Assembly (NCBI RefSeq): GCF_031179145.1
Contig: NZ_JAPSIB010000014.1
Coordinates: forward strand, 1 to 64,000
Direction of reading: 5' to 3'
DNA length: 64,000 bases
Source: Brevibacterium sp.
Lineage (GTDB): Bacteria; Actinomycetota; Actinomycetes; Actinomycetales; Brevibacteriaceae
Position 1 is the first letter of the stretch. Every line of letters begins with the position of its first letter. A program made the position numbers and the translations under genes. The notes beneath the pieces are model-generated. The model was given only the letters and a program-made list of their open reading frames with translations. It was not told the DNA's origin and did not search any database. Positions 44,810-53,621 of this stretch are shown piece after piece.

Positions 44810-45856
44810 TCAGTGCACCTGCTTCTGGGTTGTCGGGCGTGCCCCGGAAACGGCGATTCCGAGGGCGGGTGCCACCTCGGTGGCAAGGAGTTCGATGGAG
44901 CGCAGCGTGTGGGAGTTCGTCGCGGGCACGGAATGGACCTGGAAGCTGACGTCGGAGACCCGGCCGAGGACCCGGTCGGCGGCCAGGCGTTCGACGACCT
45001 GCTCGGGAGTGCCGAGGCAGGTGTCCGTGGCGACGAGGAGCTCGTCGAGGGCGAGGTCCTTCGTCTCGTACCCGACGAGGCGGTCGGCCTCCGCCCGGAG
45101 GACCGGCTCGGTGAGGGCGCGCAGCTCCGGAAGGGTGTCCGCGTCGGCGACGAGCGCGGTGCGCGAGGCGAGGATGCGCGGCTCGACGCCCGCCGGGAGG
45201 TTCTCCAGGTATGCGTCGATGATCGGCAGCTGCACCTCGTCGAGAGCCGCCGAGGTGCGTCCCTCCGGCCGCGGCTGCGTTCGCGAGAGCATCAGACCGT
45301 CCCCGGCCGCGCCTGCAGCCGCCGCCCCGGCCGCGGAGAACGTGGCCTGCCACAGGCGCGCGGCCAATCCGTCGAACGGTCGCGGATAGAGCTGGTGCCC
45401 GGTCGGCAGGGAACCGCCGGAGAGCAGGGTCCTCACCGTCGAGAGATGGGCGGCGAAGACCTCGCGGCGGTCGTCGAAGCTCGTCCCGAAAGCCGGAAAC
45501 GAGTGAGGGTTTCCGCCGGATCCGAGGCCGATCTCGAGGCGATGCTCGGCAAGGACGTCGGTGACCGCGATGTCCTCGGCCAGGCGCACGGCATTCTCCA
45601 TCGGCAACGTGATGATCGCCGTGCCCAGGCGGATCCGCGAGGTGCGGGCGGCGGCATGGGCGAGGAAGACGAGCGGGGAGGGCAGGCCGCCTTCAGCGGC
45701 GGAGAAATGGTGCTGGGCGACCCAGGCGGAGTCGAAGCCATGGGCCTCGGCCTGCTGGATCTGCTCGACGGCGAACCGGTAGCGCTGGTCGGCCGGAACG
45801 TCCTCGAGCAAGCGGGTGAAGAAGCCGAGCCCGGGGCCCGGTGGAACCAGGGTCAT
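44810..45856 (-). CDS. Luciferase-like FMN-dependent monooxygenase (KPN_01858-type)
   Basis: 348 residues, a bacterial luciferase-like (LLM) TIM barrel. Typical features are GFDSAWVAQHHFSAAEGG (near 40-57), RIRLGTAIITLPMENAVRLAEDIAVTDVLAEHRLEIGLGSG (near 73-113) and a C-terminal AtsE-type barrel closure. It would use reduced flavin and O2 on an imported substrate. It is embedded in an oligopeptide-type ABC importer operon together with the CMD protein, a conserved but functionally undefined grouping. ATGA overlap with the upstream ATPase gene. Confidence 0.85.
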   Translation of the reverse strand: MTLVPPGPGLGFFTRLLEDVPADQRYRFAVEQIQQAEAHGFDSAWVAQHHFSAAEGGLPSPLVFLAHAAARTSRIRLGTAIITLPMENAVRLAEDIAVTDVLAEHRLEIGLGSGGNPHSFPAFGTSFDDRREVFAAHLSTVRTLLSGGSLPTGHQLYPRPFDGLAARLWQATFSAAGAAAAGAAGDGLMLSRTQPRPEGRTSAALDEVQLPIIDAYLENLPAGVEPRILASRTALVADADTLPELRALTEPVLRAEADRLVGYETKDLALDELLVATDTCLGTPEQVVERLAADRVLGRVSDVSFQVHSVPATNSHTLRSIELLATEVAPALGIAVSGARPTTQKQVH

Positions 45857-47544
45857 GCACCCACCACCGGGCGCGGAATCGCGTCCAACAGCGTTCGGGT
45901 GTAACCGGTCTGCGGCCGCGCGAACAGCTCCTCGGTCGGTCCGCTCTCCACCAGGTGCCCTTGAGACATGACCGCCACGGTATCAGCGATCTGCCGGACC
46001 ACGGCGAGGTCGTGGGAGATGAAGACGTACGTCAGCCCGAGCTCCTTCTGAAGATCGTCGAGGAGCGCGAGGATCTGGGCCTGCACGGTGACGTCGAGGG
46101 CGGAGACGGCCTCGTCGAAGACGACCAGCTCGGGGCCGGCGATGAGCGCCCTGGCGATCGCGACTCGCTGCAGCTGTCCCCCGGAGAGCTCGCGAGGGCG
46201 ACGATCGAGGAAGGAGCTCGGCAGGGCGACCCGGTCGAGGATCTGCGCCACCAGCTCGGGTCGGCTTCCGCGCGACCCGATGCCGAAGTTGCGCAACGGC
46301 TCGAGCAGCGTCTGCCGGATGGAGAACTTCGGATCGAGCGCCGAGTACGGGTTCTGGTGGACCAGCTGGACCGTGCGGCGGAAGTCGAGACGGTGCCGGC
46401 GCGCGGACCATCCTTGTCCGAGGTTCGCGGCGTCGAAGTCGCCGACGCGCAGGTGGCCGGACTGCGGGGTGAGGAACCCGGTCAGGGCCTTGCCCGTCGT
46501 CGTCTTGCCCGATCCCGATTCGCCGACGATCCCCAGCGTGGTGCCGCGGTCGACGGTGAACGAGACCTCCTCGACGCCGATGACCTGGTTCTGGCTGCGC
46601 GCATAGACCTGGGTGAGGTTCTCGACGGAGACGAACGGCCGCGACGAGGCGGAGGTCACAGCGGTGCGCCGCGACTTCGTCATCAATGCGGGTGCGTCGG
46701 CGAGCAGCCGCGCGGCGTAGTCGGTGGCAGGGGCGCCGAAGACCTGGGCCGCGGGCCCCGCCTCGACGACGCGACCGGCCTGCATGACGACGACCTCGTC
46801 GGCGCGCTCGCCGGCGACGGCGAGGTCATGGGTGATGAAGAGGATGCCCATCCCGGTTTCCGCACGGAGGTCGTCGAGCAAGTCGAGGACCTGCTTCTGC
46901 ACGGTCACGTCAAGCGCCGAAGTCGGTTCGTCGGCGATGAGCAGGCGCGGTCGCAGCGCGATCGCGGAGGCGATGAGGACGCGCTGACGCATCCCGCCCG
47001 AGAGCTCGTGCGGGAACTGGTCGGCGCGCAGCTCCGGTCGGTCGATGCCGACCTTCGCCAGCAGTTCGATGACCTGGGCGCGGGCGCTCTTCGCGTCGGC
47101 CCGCTTATGGATGCGCAGCGCCTCGGCGACGGACTTCCCGATCGTCTGCAGCGGATTGAGCGAGTTGCCCGGGTCCTGCGGCACATAGCCGATCTGGCTG
47201 CCGCGGATCCCGTGCCACCCGGAGGCCTGCAGGTCCGTCAGCGACACCTCGCCGAGGTGGATCCGCCCGGCCGTGACCCGCGCGGACTCGGGGAGGAGGC
47301 CGATGACCGCGTTCGCGGTCGTCGACTTGCCCGATCCCGATTCCCCGACTACGGCGGTCATCGATCCGGGCCGGACCTCGAGATCGACCCCGTCGACGGC
47401 GGGAGAGGAATCGTCCCCTCTGTGACGGCGTCCGTGGGAGTAGTCGACCTGGAGACCGCGCACGGCGAGCAGGGGCGCGGATGCGGAGGAACCCGCTGGG
47501 GTCGACTGCGTCGACCGGGAGGTCGCCAGAGCGGAAGCGGTCAT
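45853..47544 (-). CDS. Fused dual ATPase of an oligopeptide-type ABC importer (DppD-DppF type)
   Basis: 563 residues with two complete ATPase modules. Module 1 (about 25-270) has Walker A GESGSGKSTT, signature LSGGMRQR and Walker B LLIADEPTSALD. Module 2 (about 300-555) has Walker A GESGSGKTTT, signature LSGGQLQR and Walker B LVVFDEAVSALD. In most such importers the two ATPases are separate proteins; single-chain versions are common in actinobacteria. The start at 47544 overlaps the end of the permease gene upstream (ATGA). Energises uptake through the two permeases at 47541-49426. Confidence 0.93.
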   Translation of the reverse strand: MTASALATSRSTQSTPAGSSASAPLLAVRGLQVDYSHGRRHRGDDSSPAVDGVDLEVRPGSMTAVVGESGSGKSTTANAVIGLLPESARVTAGRIHLGEVSLTDLQASGWHGIRGSQIGYVPQDPGNSLNPLQTIGKSVAEALRIHKRADAKSARAQVIELLAKVGIDRPELRADQFPHELSGGMRQRVLIASAIALRPRLLIADEPTSALDVTVQKQVLDLLDDLRAETGMGILFITHDLAVAGERADEVVVMQAGRVVEAGPAAQVFGAPATDYAARLLADAPALMTKSRRTAVTSASSRPFVSVENLTQVYARSQNQVIGVEEVSFTVDRGTTLGIVGESGSGKTTTGKALTGFLTPQSGHLRVGDFDAANLGQGWSARRHRLDFRRTVQLVHQNPYSALDPKFSIRQTLLEPLRNFGIGSRGSRPELVAQILDRVALPSSFLDRRPRELSGGQLQRVAIARALIAGPELVVFDEAVSALDVTVQAQILALLDDLQKELGLTYVFISHDLAVVRQIADTVAVMSQGHLVESGPTEELFARPQTGYTRTLLDAIPRPVVGA

Positions 47545-48389
47545 GACGTGGCCTTTCGCAGAGTGTTGCCGATCTGATGAGTGGCCAGGACGATGGCCAT
47601 GACGATGAGGCCGGGCAGGACCGTCAGCCACCACGCGGTGGCGACGAAGTTGCGGCCTTCGGCGATGATCAGTCCCCATTCCGGGGTCGGTGGCGGGGTG
47701 CCGTAGCCGAGGAATCCGAGGGTGGAGATCTGCAGGATCGCGGAGCCGATCTGGAGCACGGCCAGGGACAGCACCGGGGAGATCGAGTTCGGCAGCACAT
47801 GCCGGTACAGAACGGAGAAGAATGAGCCGCCTGAGCCATAGGCCGCGGCCACGAAGTCGCTCGTGTTGATCCTCACCGCCTCGGCGCGGGACAGGCGGGC
47901 GAACTGGGCGATCGCAGTGACACCGACGGCGATGGCCGCGTTGATCGTGCCGAAGCCGAGCACGATGACGATCGAGAGGCTGAGCAGGATCGCGGGGATC
48001 GAGAGCAGCACGTCGATGAAGCGCATGAGCACATCGTCGATCCACCCGCGGCGGGAGCCCGCGATGAGACCGATGGCGGAGCCGACGACGAGACCGACGC
48101 CCACGGCCACGAGGGCGGCGAGCAGGGACTGGGAAGCCCCGTAGACGACGCGGGTGAAGACGTCACGGCCGGTCTGGTCGGTGCCGAACCAGTGTTCGAG
48201 GCTGGGGGCGAGCAGCGCGGCGGTGTCCCCGCCGTCATTGGGATCGTGGTGGGTGAACAGGGCGGGGAAGAGCGCCCACAGGACCGCGATGAGGATGACC
48301 AGACCGGAGACGATCGTGGCCGGGCCGAACAGTTCGCGGGTGGCGCGGCCCCGACGGGCCTTCGGCGTCAGTGCGGGTATGGTGCTCAT
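47541..48389 (-). CDS. ABC importer permease, DppC type
   Basis: 282 residues, about six membrane segments. N-terminal OppC-type region (ATIVSGLVILIAVLWALFPALF) and the EAA motif region around SRAEAVRINTSDFVAAAYGSGG (near 180) that contacts the ATPase. LEHWFGTDQTGRDVFTRVVYGA is the hallmark of the DppC family. Start at 48389 overlaps the stop of the DppB-type gene by 4 nt. Confidence 0.92.
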   Translation of the reverse strand: MSTIPALTPKARRGRATRELFGPATIVSGLVILIAVLWALFPALFTHHDPNDGGDTAALLAPSLEHWFGTDQTGRDVFTRVVYGASQSLLAALVAVGVGLVVGSAIGLIAGSRRGWIDDVLMRFIDVLLSIPAILLSLSIVIVLGFGTINAAIAVGVTAIAQFARLSRAEAVRINTSDFVAAAYGSGGSFFSVLYRHVLPNSISPVLSLAVLQIGSAILQISTLGFLGYGTPPPTPEWGLIIAEGRNFVATAWWLTVLPGLIVMAIVLATHQIGNTLRKATS

Positions 48390-49426
48390 GATTCCTTGCC
48401 TCCTGCGAAGTTGCCGCTGACCGGTTCGGCCGGTCCCGTGTCCTCGGCCGTGCCGACCTGAGCGAGGGTGGACGTCCGGTTGCCGCGCAGTCGCACATCG
48501 ATGACCGGGTAGAGCAGGTCGACGATGAGGTTGATGAGCACGTAGCCGAAGGTGGCGATGACGACGACGGCGAGCAGGATCGGGTTGTCGCGGTGGGTCA
48601 CCGCCTGGGCCGTGATCTGGCCGATGCCGTTGCGGCCGAACACCGTCTCGGTGACGACTGCGCCGGCGACGAGCTCGCCGAAGATGAGTCCGATGATCGT
48701 CAGTCCGGGCAGGATCGCGTTGCGGGCGACGGCATGGACGAGGATCCATGGTTCGGAGGCGCCCTTGGCCTGGGTGACCTTGACGAAGGGGGAGGTCTTC
48801 ACCTCGGTGATGGAGCGGATGAGGACCTGCGCGATCGGGGCGGACAGCGGGACAGCCACGGTCAGCGTGGGCAGGACCAGCGCCTCGGCGGATCCGGGTT
48901 CGACGACGGAGACGAGGCCGAGCTGGAAGGAGAACACCTGGATGAGGAGGATGCCCAGCCAGAACACGGGGATCGAGATGAAGAGACTGGGCGTCGCGTC
49001 GAGGGCCCGGCGCACCCACCGCAGCGGTCCCGAGGTCGGTCCGTAGGTGGCGAGCACGGCGATGATCACCGCGAGCACGAGGGCGGTGACGAACCCGGAC
49101 AGGGCCAGCACCGCGGTCGAGGGCAGGGCCGCCGCGACGATCGTCGACACCGCCGCGCCCGTCTGCACGGAGAAGCCGAAGTTCCCGGCGAGGAATCCTG
49201 CGAGAGTGAGCAGATAGCGGCTGAGGGCGGGAGAGTCGGCGCCGGTCTCCTCCCGGATCGCAGCGATCTGGTCGGCCGACAGCCCCAGCGCAGGATCGGC
49301 GAAGCGGGCGGTGACGCCGTCGCCGGGGATGAGGCTGAGCAGCACGAACGCCGCGGTGAACGCGAGGAGCAGGACCAGGATGGCCTGCCCCAGGCGCAGG
49401 AAGAGGTACTTGGTGTCAACTAGCAT
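48386..49426 (-). CDS. ABC importer permease, DppB type
   Basis: 346 residues, six or so membrane segments. The N terminus FLRLGQAILVLLLAFTAAFVLLSLIPGD is typical of DppB. The EAA motif region is FVKVTQAKGASEPWILVHAVARNAILPG (near 217-245). The C-terminal 30 residues are hydrophilic and extra. Its start lies 11 nt inside the end of the binding-protein gene. Confidence 0.92.
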   Translation of the reverse strand: MLVDTKYLFLRLGQAILVLLLAFTAAFVLLSLIPGDGVTARFADPALGLSADQIAAIREETGADSPALSRYLLTLAGFLAGNFGFSVQTGAAVSTIVAAALPSTAVLALSGFVTALVLAVIIAVLATYGPTSGPLRWVRRALDATPSLFISIPVFWLGILLIQVFSFQLGLVSVVEPGSAEALVLPTLTVAVPLSAPIAQVLIRSITEVKTSPFVKVTQAKGASEPWILVHAVARNAILPGLTIIGLIFGELVAGAVVTETVFGRNGIGQITAQAVTHRDNPILLAVVVIATFGYVLINLIVDLLYPVIDVRLRGNRTSTLAQVGTAEDTGPAEPVSGNFAGGKES

Positions 49427-51119
49427 TTTCGTCTGCCAACCATGTGTTGTAGAAGGACGGGCGGCCCACCGGTTCGGTTTCGAAGCCGTTGACCCGGCGG
49501 CGGAAGGAGAAGACCTGCGGCTCCTCGAAGAACGGCAGCACGTATGCCTTCTCGACGAGGTAGTCCTGGAACCTCTCGGCGGCCTCCTGCCTCTTCGCTC
49601 TCACCGGTTCGGTGGCGAGCTCCTCGAGGAGTCGGTCGATCTCGGGGTCGACGGTGGAATCCTCGGCATCGTCACGTCCGGTTCCGTTGAGGAACACGTC
49701 ACGGTTGACCGAGGCGTAGTTGCTGCGGAGGTTGTCGTACTCGGCGCGGGCGACCATCGAGTGGTAGATCTGGATCTCATCGAGGCTGAGCGAGTCCAGG
49801 GTCTGCTTGCTCTGGTCACCGGGGTTGATCGAGAGGCGGACCCCGACGTGGCGCAGCTGCTGCTGGATCAGCGTCTGGACCTCGTTCGAGCGCGGCTGCG
49901 GCAGGGCGGTGTTGACGACGAGCGCCAGGACCTGGCCGTCCTTGACCCGGTAGCCCTCGGCATTGCGCTGGCCCCAGCCGGCCTCGTCGAGGAGACGGTT
50001 GGCCTCGGTCGGGTTGTGCTTCCAGGCCCCGGACTGGTCCTTGTAGCCCATCGCCCCCTTCGCCACCACGCCTGTTGCCAGCGGGAAGTTGGGGGTGAAG
50101 AGCTTGTCGACGATCTCGGTCCGGTCGATCGCTGCGATGAGGGCCCGGCGGACGCGGATGTCGGCGAGCAGGGGGTGGCGGAACCGGAAGTTGATGCCGT
50201 TGTTGATGCCGTTGGTGGGCTTCGCGTAGAGACGCAGTCCCTGCTCCTCGACCCGGGCCTCGTCGGGCGCCTGGACGTCGCGCACGCCGTCGGCCTGACC
50301 GGAGAGGACGGCCCCGATGCGCACCGAGTACTCGTTGTTGACGAGGTAGTCGATGCCGTCGAGATAGGGCCGGCCCTGGTGCGCCAGATGCGGCGGGGCC
50401 CAGTCGTAGTCGTCGCGGGCGCGGACGGAGAGCTTCGTGCCGATCGACTCAGCGGTGATGTGGAATGGTCCGCAGGTGTGGATGCCCGTTGCGCCGCCGG
50501 GTCCGAAGCCCTCGGCGTCGAGGCCGAGGGTCGAATCGGCGAGGAGACCGGCATTCATCGTCGACGTCGCCTGCGCGAAGCCGGGGGAGGGGGCGCTGAA
50601 GTGGAAGCGGACCCGCGAACCGTCGAGGACCTCGCTGCGCTCGTAGTTCGAGATCTGCTCCGACACGGGCAGGGTCCGCGCCTCGTCGCCTAGGCCGAAG
50701 AGGTCGAAGTTCCTGGCGACGTTCGCAGGAGTCAGCGGTGAGCCGTCGGAATAGGTCACGCCACCGCGGATCGTGAAGGTGTATTCGGTGGCGTTCGCAT
50801 TCACCTCCGGCAGCTCCGTGGCCAGCCACGGGTGGAGCTCCAGCGTCGTGGGATCCTGCCACAGCAGCCGGGCGGAGATGTTGTTCATGATGCCGCCGTT
50901 GGGGTAGAACCCGACCGACGGCGGGTAGAGCAGCGTCCAGGTCTGGGGTTCGAAGTACTTGAGCACCCCGCCCTGGACCGGTGCGCCCTCGGCCAGCGGG
51001 GCGTCGTCGGTGGGGGTGCAGGCGCTCAAGGTGATGAGAGTGCCCAGCCCCAGTCCGAGACTGAGAATGCTGCGGCGGTCGATCGTGCGCGCCGAGGCGG
51101 AGGGACGGAGGTCCGTCAT
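49416..51119 (-). CDS. ABC importer substrate-binding lipoprotein (KPN_01854-type)
   Basis: 567 residues, family 5 solute-binding protein. Signal peptide with RR near the N terminus (TIDRRSILSLGLGLGTLITLSAC) and lipobox LSAC at Cys34, so it is lipid-anchored outside the membrane, possibly through Tat. The body has the usual family 5 segments (YTFTIRGGVTYSDGSPLTPANV near 120-140; GINNGINFRFRHPLLADIRVRRAL near 297-320). It heads the operon SBP-DppB-DppC-ATPase-LLM-CMD. The ligand is unknown; family 5 proteins bind peptides, nickel, opines and other small molecules. The 255-nt region upstream has an AGCTCA/TGAGCT hairpin (51236-51253) but no riboswitch I recognise. Confidence 0.9.
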   Translation of the reverse strand: MTDLRPSASARTIDRRSILSLGLGLGTLITLSACTPTDDAPLAEGAPVQGGVLKYFEPQTWTLLYPPSVGFYPNGGIMNNISARLLWQDPTTLELHPWLATELPEVNANATEYTFTIRGGVTYSDGSPLTPANVARNFDLFGLGDEARTLPVSEQISNYERSEVLDGSRVRFHFSAPSPGFAQATSTMNAGLLADSTLGLDAEGFGPGGATGIHTCGPFHITAESIGTKLSVRARDDYDWAPPHLAHQGRPYLDGIDYLVNNEYSVRIGAVLSGQADGVRDVQAPDEARVEEQGLRLYAKPTNGINNGINFRFRHPLLADIRVRRALIAAIDRTEIVDKLFTPNFPLATGVVAKGAMGYKDQSGAWKHNPTEANRLLDEAGWGQRNAEGYRVKDGQVLALVVNTALPQPRSNEVQTLIQQQLRHVGVRLSINPGDQSKQTLDSLSLDEIQIYHSMVARAEYDNLRSNYASVNRDVFLNGTGRDDAEDSTVDPEIDRLLEELATEPVRAKRQEAAERFQDYLVEKAYVLPFFEEPQVFSFRRRVNGFETEPVGRPSFYNTWLADENAS

Positions 51120-51362
51120 GGAGAGTGGTCCTTTGGGGCAGCGGGAACGCAGGTGTTCCCGGGAAGTCGGTTGGCGGAAGTGTCAGAGGCGTGGGGAAGC
51201 GCACACCTCAACGGACTGACTTGGAGGTAATTTAGCTCAACAATCTGAGCTGGCGACCAACTTCAAGTCGATGTGGAGGCGGCGCCACCACATTCGTGTG
51301 CCCGTGTGCTTCTGCATGCACTGAGTTAAACGCACGCCGAGGGCTGCGGTCAACTGCGCGCT

Positions 51363-51368
51363 TAATAT
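51363..51368 (+). promoter_or_regulatory. -10 element of a probable leaderless mRNA (glyoxalase-like pair)
   Basis: TAATAT, then 6 nt, then ATG 51375. This is the strongest -10 of the five leaderless candidates in the window. Confidence 0.6.
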
Positions 51369-51374
51369 TGAGAC

Positions 51375-52061
51375 ATGTTGGTACCCGAGCACTTCGATCA
51401 CCTTGTCATCGCCGTCCCGGATCTCGGTCGAGGTGTTGAGCAATTCGCGGAGAACCTCGGGGTGCGTGCCGTCCCGGGCGGCTCCCACCCGGGTCTGGGG
51501 ACGGCCAATGCGCTTCTCGGCCTCACCCTCGAGCGCGAGCGCGGTGTGCCGGGCTCGGCGCCTCGCCGCATCTACCTCGAGATCATCGGCCCCGACCCCA
51601 AGCAGGACCCGCGACTCGCCGCCGCCAGGCTAGCGGGGATCACGGAGCCGACCGTGCAGAGATGGGCCATCCGGCCGCACGACTTCGACGACGTGGTCGC
51701 CGCGGCGCGTGCGGCGGGCACCGAAGCGGGTGCGGCGGCACCGCACGTCGACCTCGGCGAGGTCCACGACATGACCCGGCGCACTCCCGACGGCGCAGTC
51801 CTCGAATGGAGGCTGACCCGGCGCACCCCGCTGGCGCTCGGCGGGATTCAGCCCTTCCTCATCGACTGGAAGGACTCGCCGCACCCCGCCGAGCGGACGA
51901 TGCCGACGGTGGTCCTCGAAGCATTCTGGGCGTCGACGCCACGCGTCACTGAGACCCGCAGCGCTCTGAGCTCCCTGAACGCTACGATCGAGGTGGAGAC
52001 CGGCGACGCCGAGTCCCTGCACGCCACTCTGAAAGGACCTGGTGGATCATGGACGATCTGA
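51375..52061 (+). CDS. Glyoxalase-like VOC domain protein, copy 1
   Basis: 228 residues with an N-terminal glyoxalase-like (VOC) domain of the Glyoxalase_3 type: FDHLVIAVPDLGRGVEQFAENLGVRAVPGGSHPGLGTANALLGL. The pattern of His, Asp and aromatic residues continues through RIYLEIIGPDPKQDP and FLIDWKDSPHPAERTMPTV. Chemistry is not assignable. The downstream gene is a paralogue; the two overlap by 13 nt and share the leaderless promoter. Confidence 0.8.
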   Translation: MLVPEHFDHLVIAVPDLGRGVEQFAENLGVRAVPGGSHPGLGTANALLGLTLERERGVPGSAPRRIYLEIIGPDPKQDPRLAAARLAGITEPTVQRWAIRPHDFDDVVAAARAAGTEAGAAAPHVDLGEVHDMTRRTPDGAVLEWRLTRRTPLALGGIQPFLIDWKDSPHPAERTMPTVVLEAFWASTPRVTETRSALSSLNATIEVETGDAESLHATLKGPGGSWTI

Positions 52062-52741
52062 ACGACACGAACCCGCAGCGGCCGACGCGCATCCCGGCGC
52101 ACCTCGATCATCTGATCGTGACGGTGCCCGCGCTCGAGGAGGGCGTTGCCGAGTTCGAACGACGCACCGGGGTCCGTGCCGTCGCCGGCGGTCGCCACCC
52201 GGGCAGAGGGACGGCGAACCACCTCGTCGGCCTCAAGCCCGTCGGCTGGGCTCCCGGGGCGCGCGTCTACCTCGAGATCCTCGGCCCGGATCCCGCGCAG
52301 GAGCGACCGGAGGACGGGACCCTGCCCCTGGACGCGCACCTGGCCGAGGGTCTGACCCTGCAGACGTGGGCGATCCACCCGCCGGCCTTCGCCGCGAAGG
52401 TGGCCGGGGCCAACACCGACGGCGTCGACTTCGGTGAGGTGATGGACATGTCGCGGGAGACCATGGACGGCATCCTGCTCGAATGGCGTCTGACCAGTCG
52501 CACGCCTCTGCCGGACAAGGGCACGCAACCGTTCCTCATCGACTGGCTCGATTCGGTCCATCCCGCCGAGGCCGATCTGCCGAGCGTCGAACTCCTCGAG
52601 TTCTCGGTCGAGTCCCCGGACGTCGCAGCCACTCGCCGAGCGCTCGAGACCCTGGGTGCCGGTGACGCCGAGGTGGTCGACGGTCCCGAGCATCGACTGC
52701 ACGCGCGCCTGCGCGGACCGGGCGGTGAGCTCGAGCTCTGA
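52049..52741 (+). CDS. Glyoxalase-like VOC domain protein, copy 2
   Basis: 230 residues, clearly a paralogue of the gene before it (HLDHLIVTVPALEEGVAEFERRTGVRAVAGGRHPGRGTANHLVGL; FLIDWLDSVHPAEADLPSVELLEF). The start lies 13 nt inside the end of copy 1, so translation is coupled. Tandem duplication followed by divergence is the simplest history; the pair may form a heterodimer. Substrate unknown. Confidence 0.8.
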   Translation: MDDLNDTNPQRPTRIPAHLDHLIVTVPALEEGVAEFERRTGVRAVAGGRHPGRGTANHLVGLKPVGWAPGARVYLEILGPDPAQERPEDGTLPLDAHLAEGLTLQTWAIHPPAFAAKVAGANTDGVDFGEVMDMSRETMDGILLEWRLTSRTPLPDKGTQPFLIDWLDSVHPAEADLPSVELLEFSVESPDVAATRRALETLGAGDAEVVDGPEHRLHARLRGPGGELEL

Positions 52742-52760
52742 GCGGGAGCCTCGCAAACGC

Positions 52761-52766
52761 TAGACT
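52761..52766 (+). promoter_or_regulatory. -10 element of a probable leaderless DUF3152 mRNA
   Basis: TAGACT, then 6 nt, then GTG 52773. No ribosome site. Same layout as at tgt. Confidence 0.5.
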
Positions 52767-52772
52767 CGTGCT

Positions 52773-53513
52773 GTGCCTTCACCTTCTAGTTCGACGTTCC
52801 CCGGCCCTGCTGTGAGACCGGCCGCTGCTGCAATGCTGGCGGCCGCGGGGCTGGTGGCGGTGAGCGCATGCGCTCCGGCCGCCGAGCAGAAGCAGGAGAC
52901 CCGGCCGACACCGGTGGCGGTCGAGACGCTCGCCGCTCCCACGGTGGAGACTCCGACGGCCGCACCGGTCGAAGTGACCGAGGACGACATCCCCACCGGC
53001 GGAAGCGGCGAATGGGACAGGCCGTCGCGAGAGATCGGGCCCAATCGCGACGAGGGCAGGACGTTCACCGTCGCCGTCCGCGTCGAGGACAGCCTTCCCA
53101 TCGATGCCGACGAAGCGGCGGCATTCATCATGGAGACCCTGCAGGACGAACGCGGCTGGCAGGACATCGACGACGTCTCGATCGAACTCGTGGACAAGGG
53201 CCAGGATGCGATGATCAGCATCGCGAGTCCCGACACCGTCGACGCCATGTGCCTGCCGCTGCGGACGATGGGCGAACTCTCCTGCCGCAACGGCTCCAAT
53301 GTCATCCTCAATGCGAAGCGCTGGGTGAGCGCCACCGACGAGTTCGACGACCTCACGCAGTACCGCCAGTACCTCATCAACCACGAGGTCGGGCACGCAC
53401 TCGGCCACGGCCACAAGTCATGCCCCGGTCGGGGCGAGCTCGCCCCGCTCATGCAGCAGCAGACGAAGGGCCTGGGCGGCTGCAAGCCCAACGGCTGGCC
53501 CTCTCAGGGCTGA
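52773..53513 (+). CDS. Secreted DUF3152 protein with metallopeptidase motif
   Basis: 246 residues. A signal sequence ends in a lipobox-like VSAC (near residue 33), followed by a Pro/Thr/Val-rich stalk to about residue 80. The DUF3152 domain follows, with the motif [11 protein letters not shown] starting at His204, an HExxHxxGxxH zinc site as in metzincin-like peptidases, and Cys residues that may form disulfides ([29 protein letters not shown]). A cell-surface or secreted protease-like role is plausible; no substrate is known to me for the family. Confidence 0.85.
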   Translation: MPSPSSSTFPGPAVRPAAAAMLAAAGLVAVSACAPAAEQKQETRPTPVAVETLAAPTVETPTAAPVEVTEDDIPTGGSGEWDRPSREIGPNRDEGRTFTVAVRVEDSLPIDADEAAAFIMETLQDERGWQDIDDVSIELVDKGQDAMISIASPDTVDAMCLPLRTMGELSCRNGSNVILNAKRWVSATDEFDDLTQYRQYLINHEVGHALGHGHKSCPGRGELAPLMQQQTKGLGGCKPNGWPSQG

Positions 53514-53545
53514 CGTCCACCATCATGGAGGTCGGCCCAGGTCAT

Positions 53546-53580
53546 CCTGCTGAGGGCAGAACCTGACCGCTGAGGGCAGA
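53546..53580 (+). promoter_or_regulatory. Two PopR-type boxes before the clpP pair
   Basis: CCTGCTGAGGGCAGA (53546-53560) and ACCGCTGAGGGCAGA (53566-53580) each have the right half GGCAGA and a degenerate left half with a 3-nt gap. The S. lividans PopR site, from memory, is TCTGCC-N3-GGCAGA. A palindromic version lies before the regulator gene at 55356-55370. Confidence 0.55.
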
Positions 53581-53621
53581 AAGGGCTTCTGAGCCCCCGG
53601 CTTCACTGTCACTGTGGAGGC

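Noticed and set aside
47545-48045. A longer N terminus for the dual ATPase
   Set aside because: The upstream extension is the shadow of the DppC permease gene; the Walker-containing protein starts normally at 47544 with an ATGA overlap.
51120-51374. A riboswitch leader before the ABC importer operon
   Set aside because: Only a small AGCTCA/TGAGCT hairpin is evident; none of the conserved SAM, cobalamin or other aptamer cores could be found on the minus strand.
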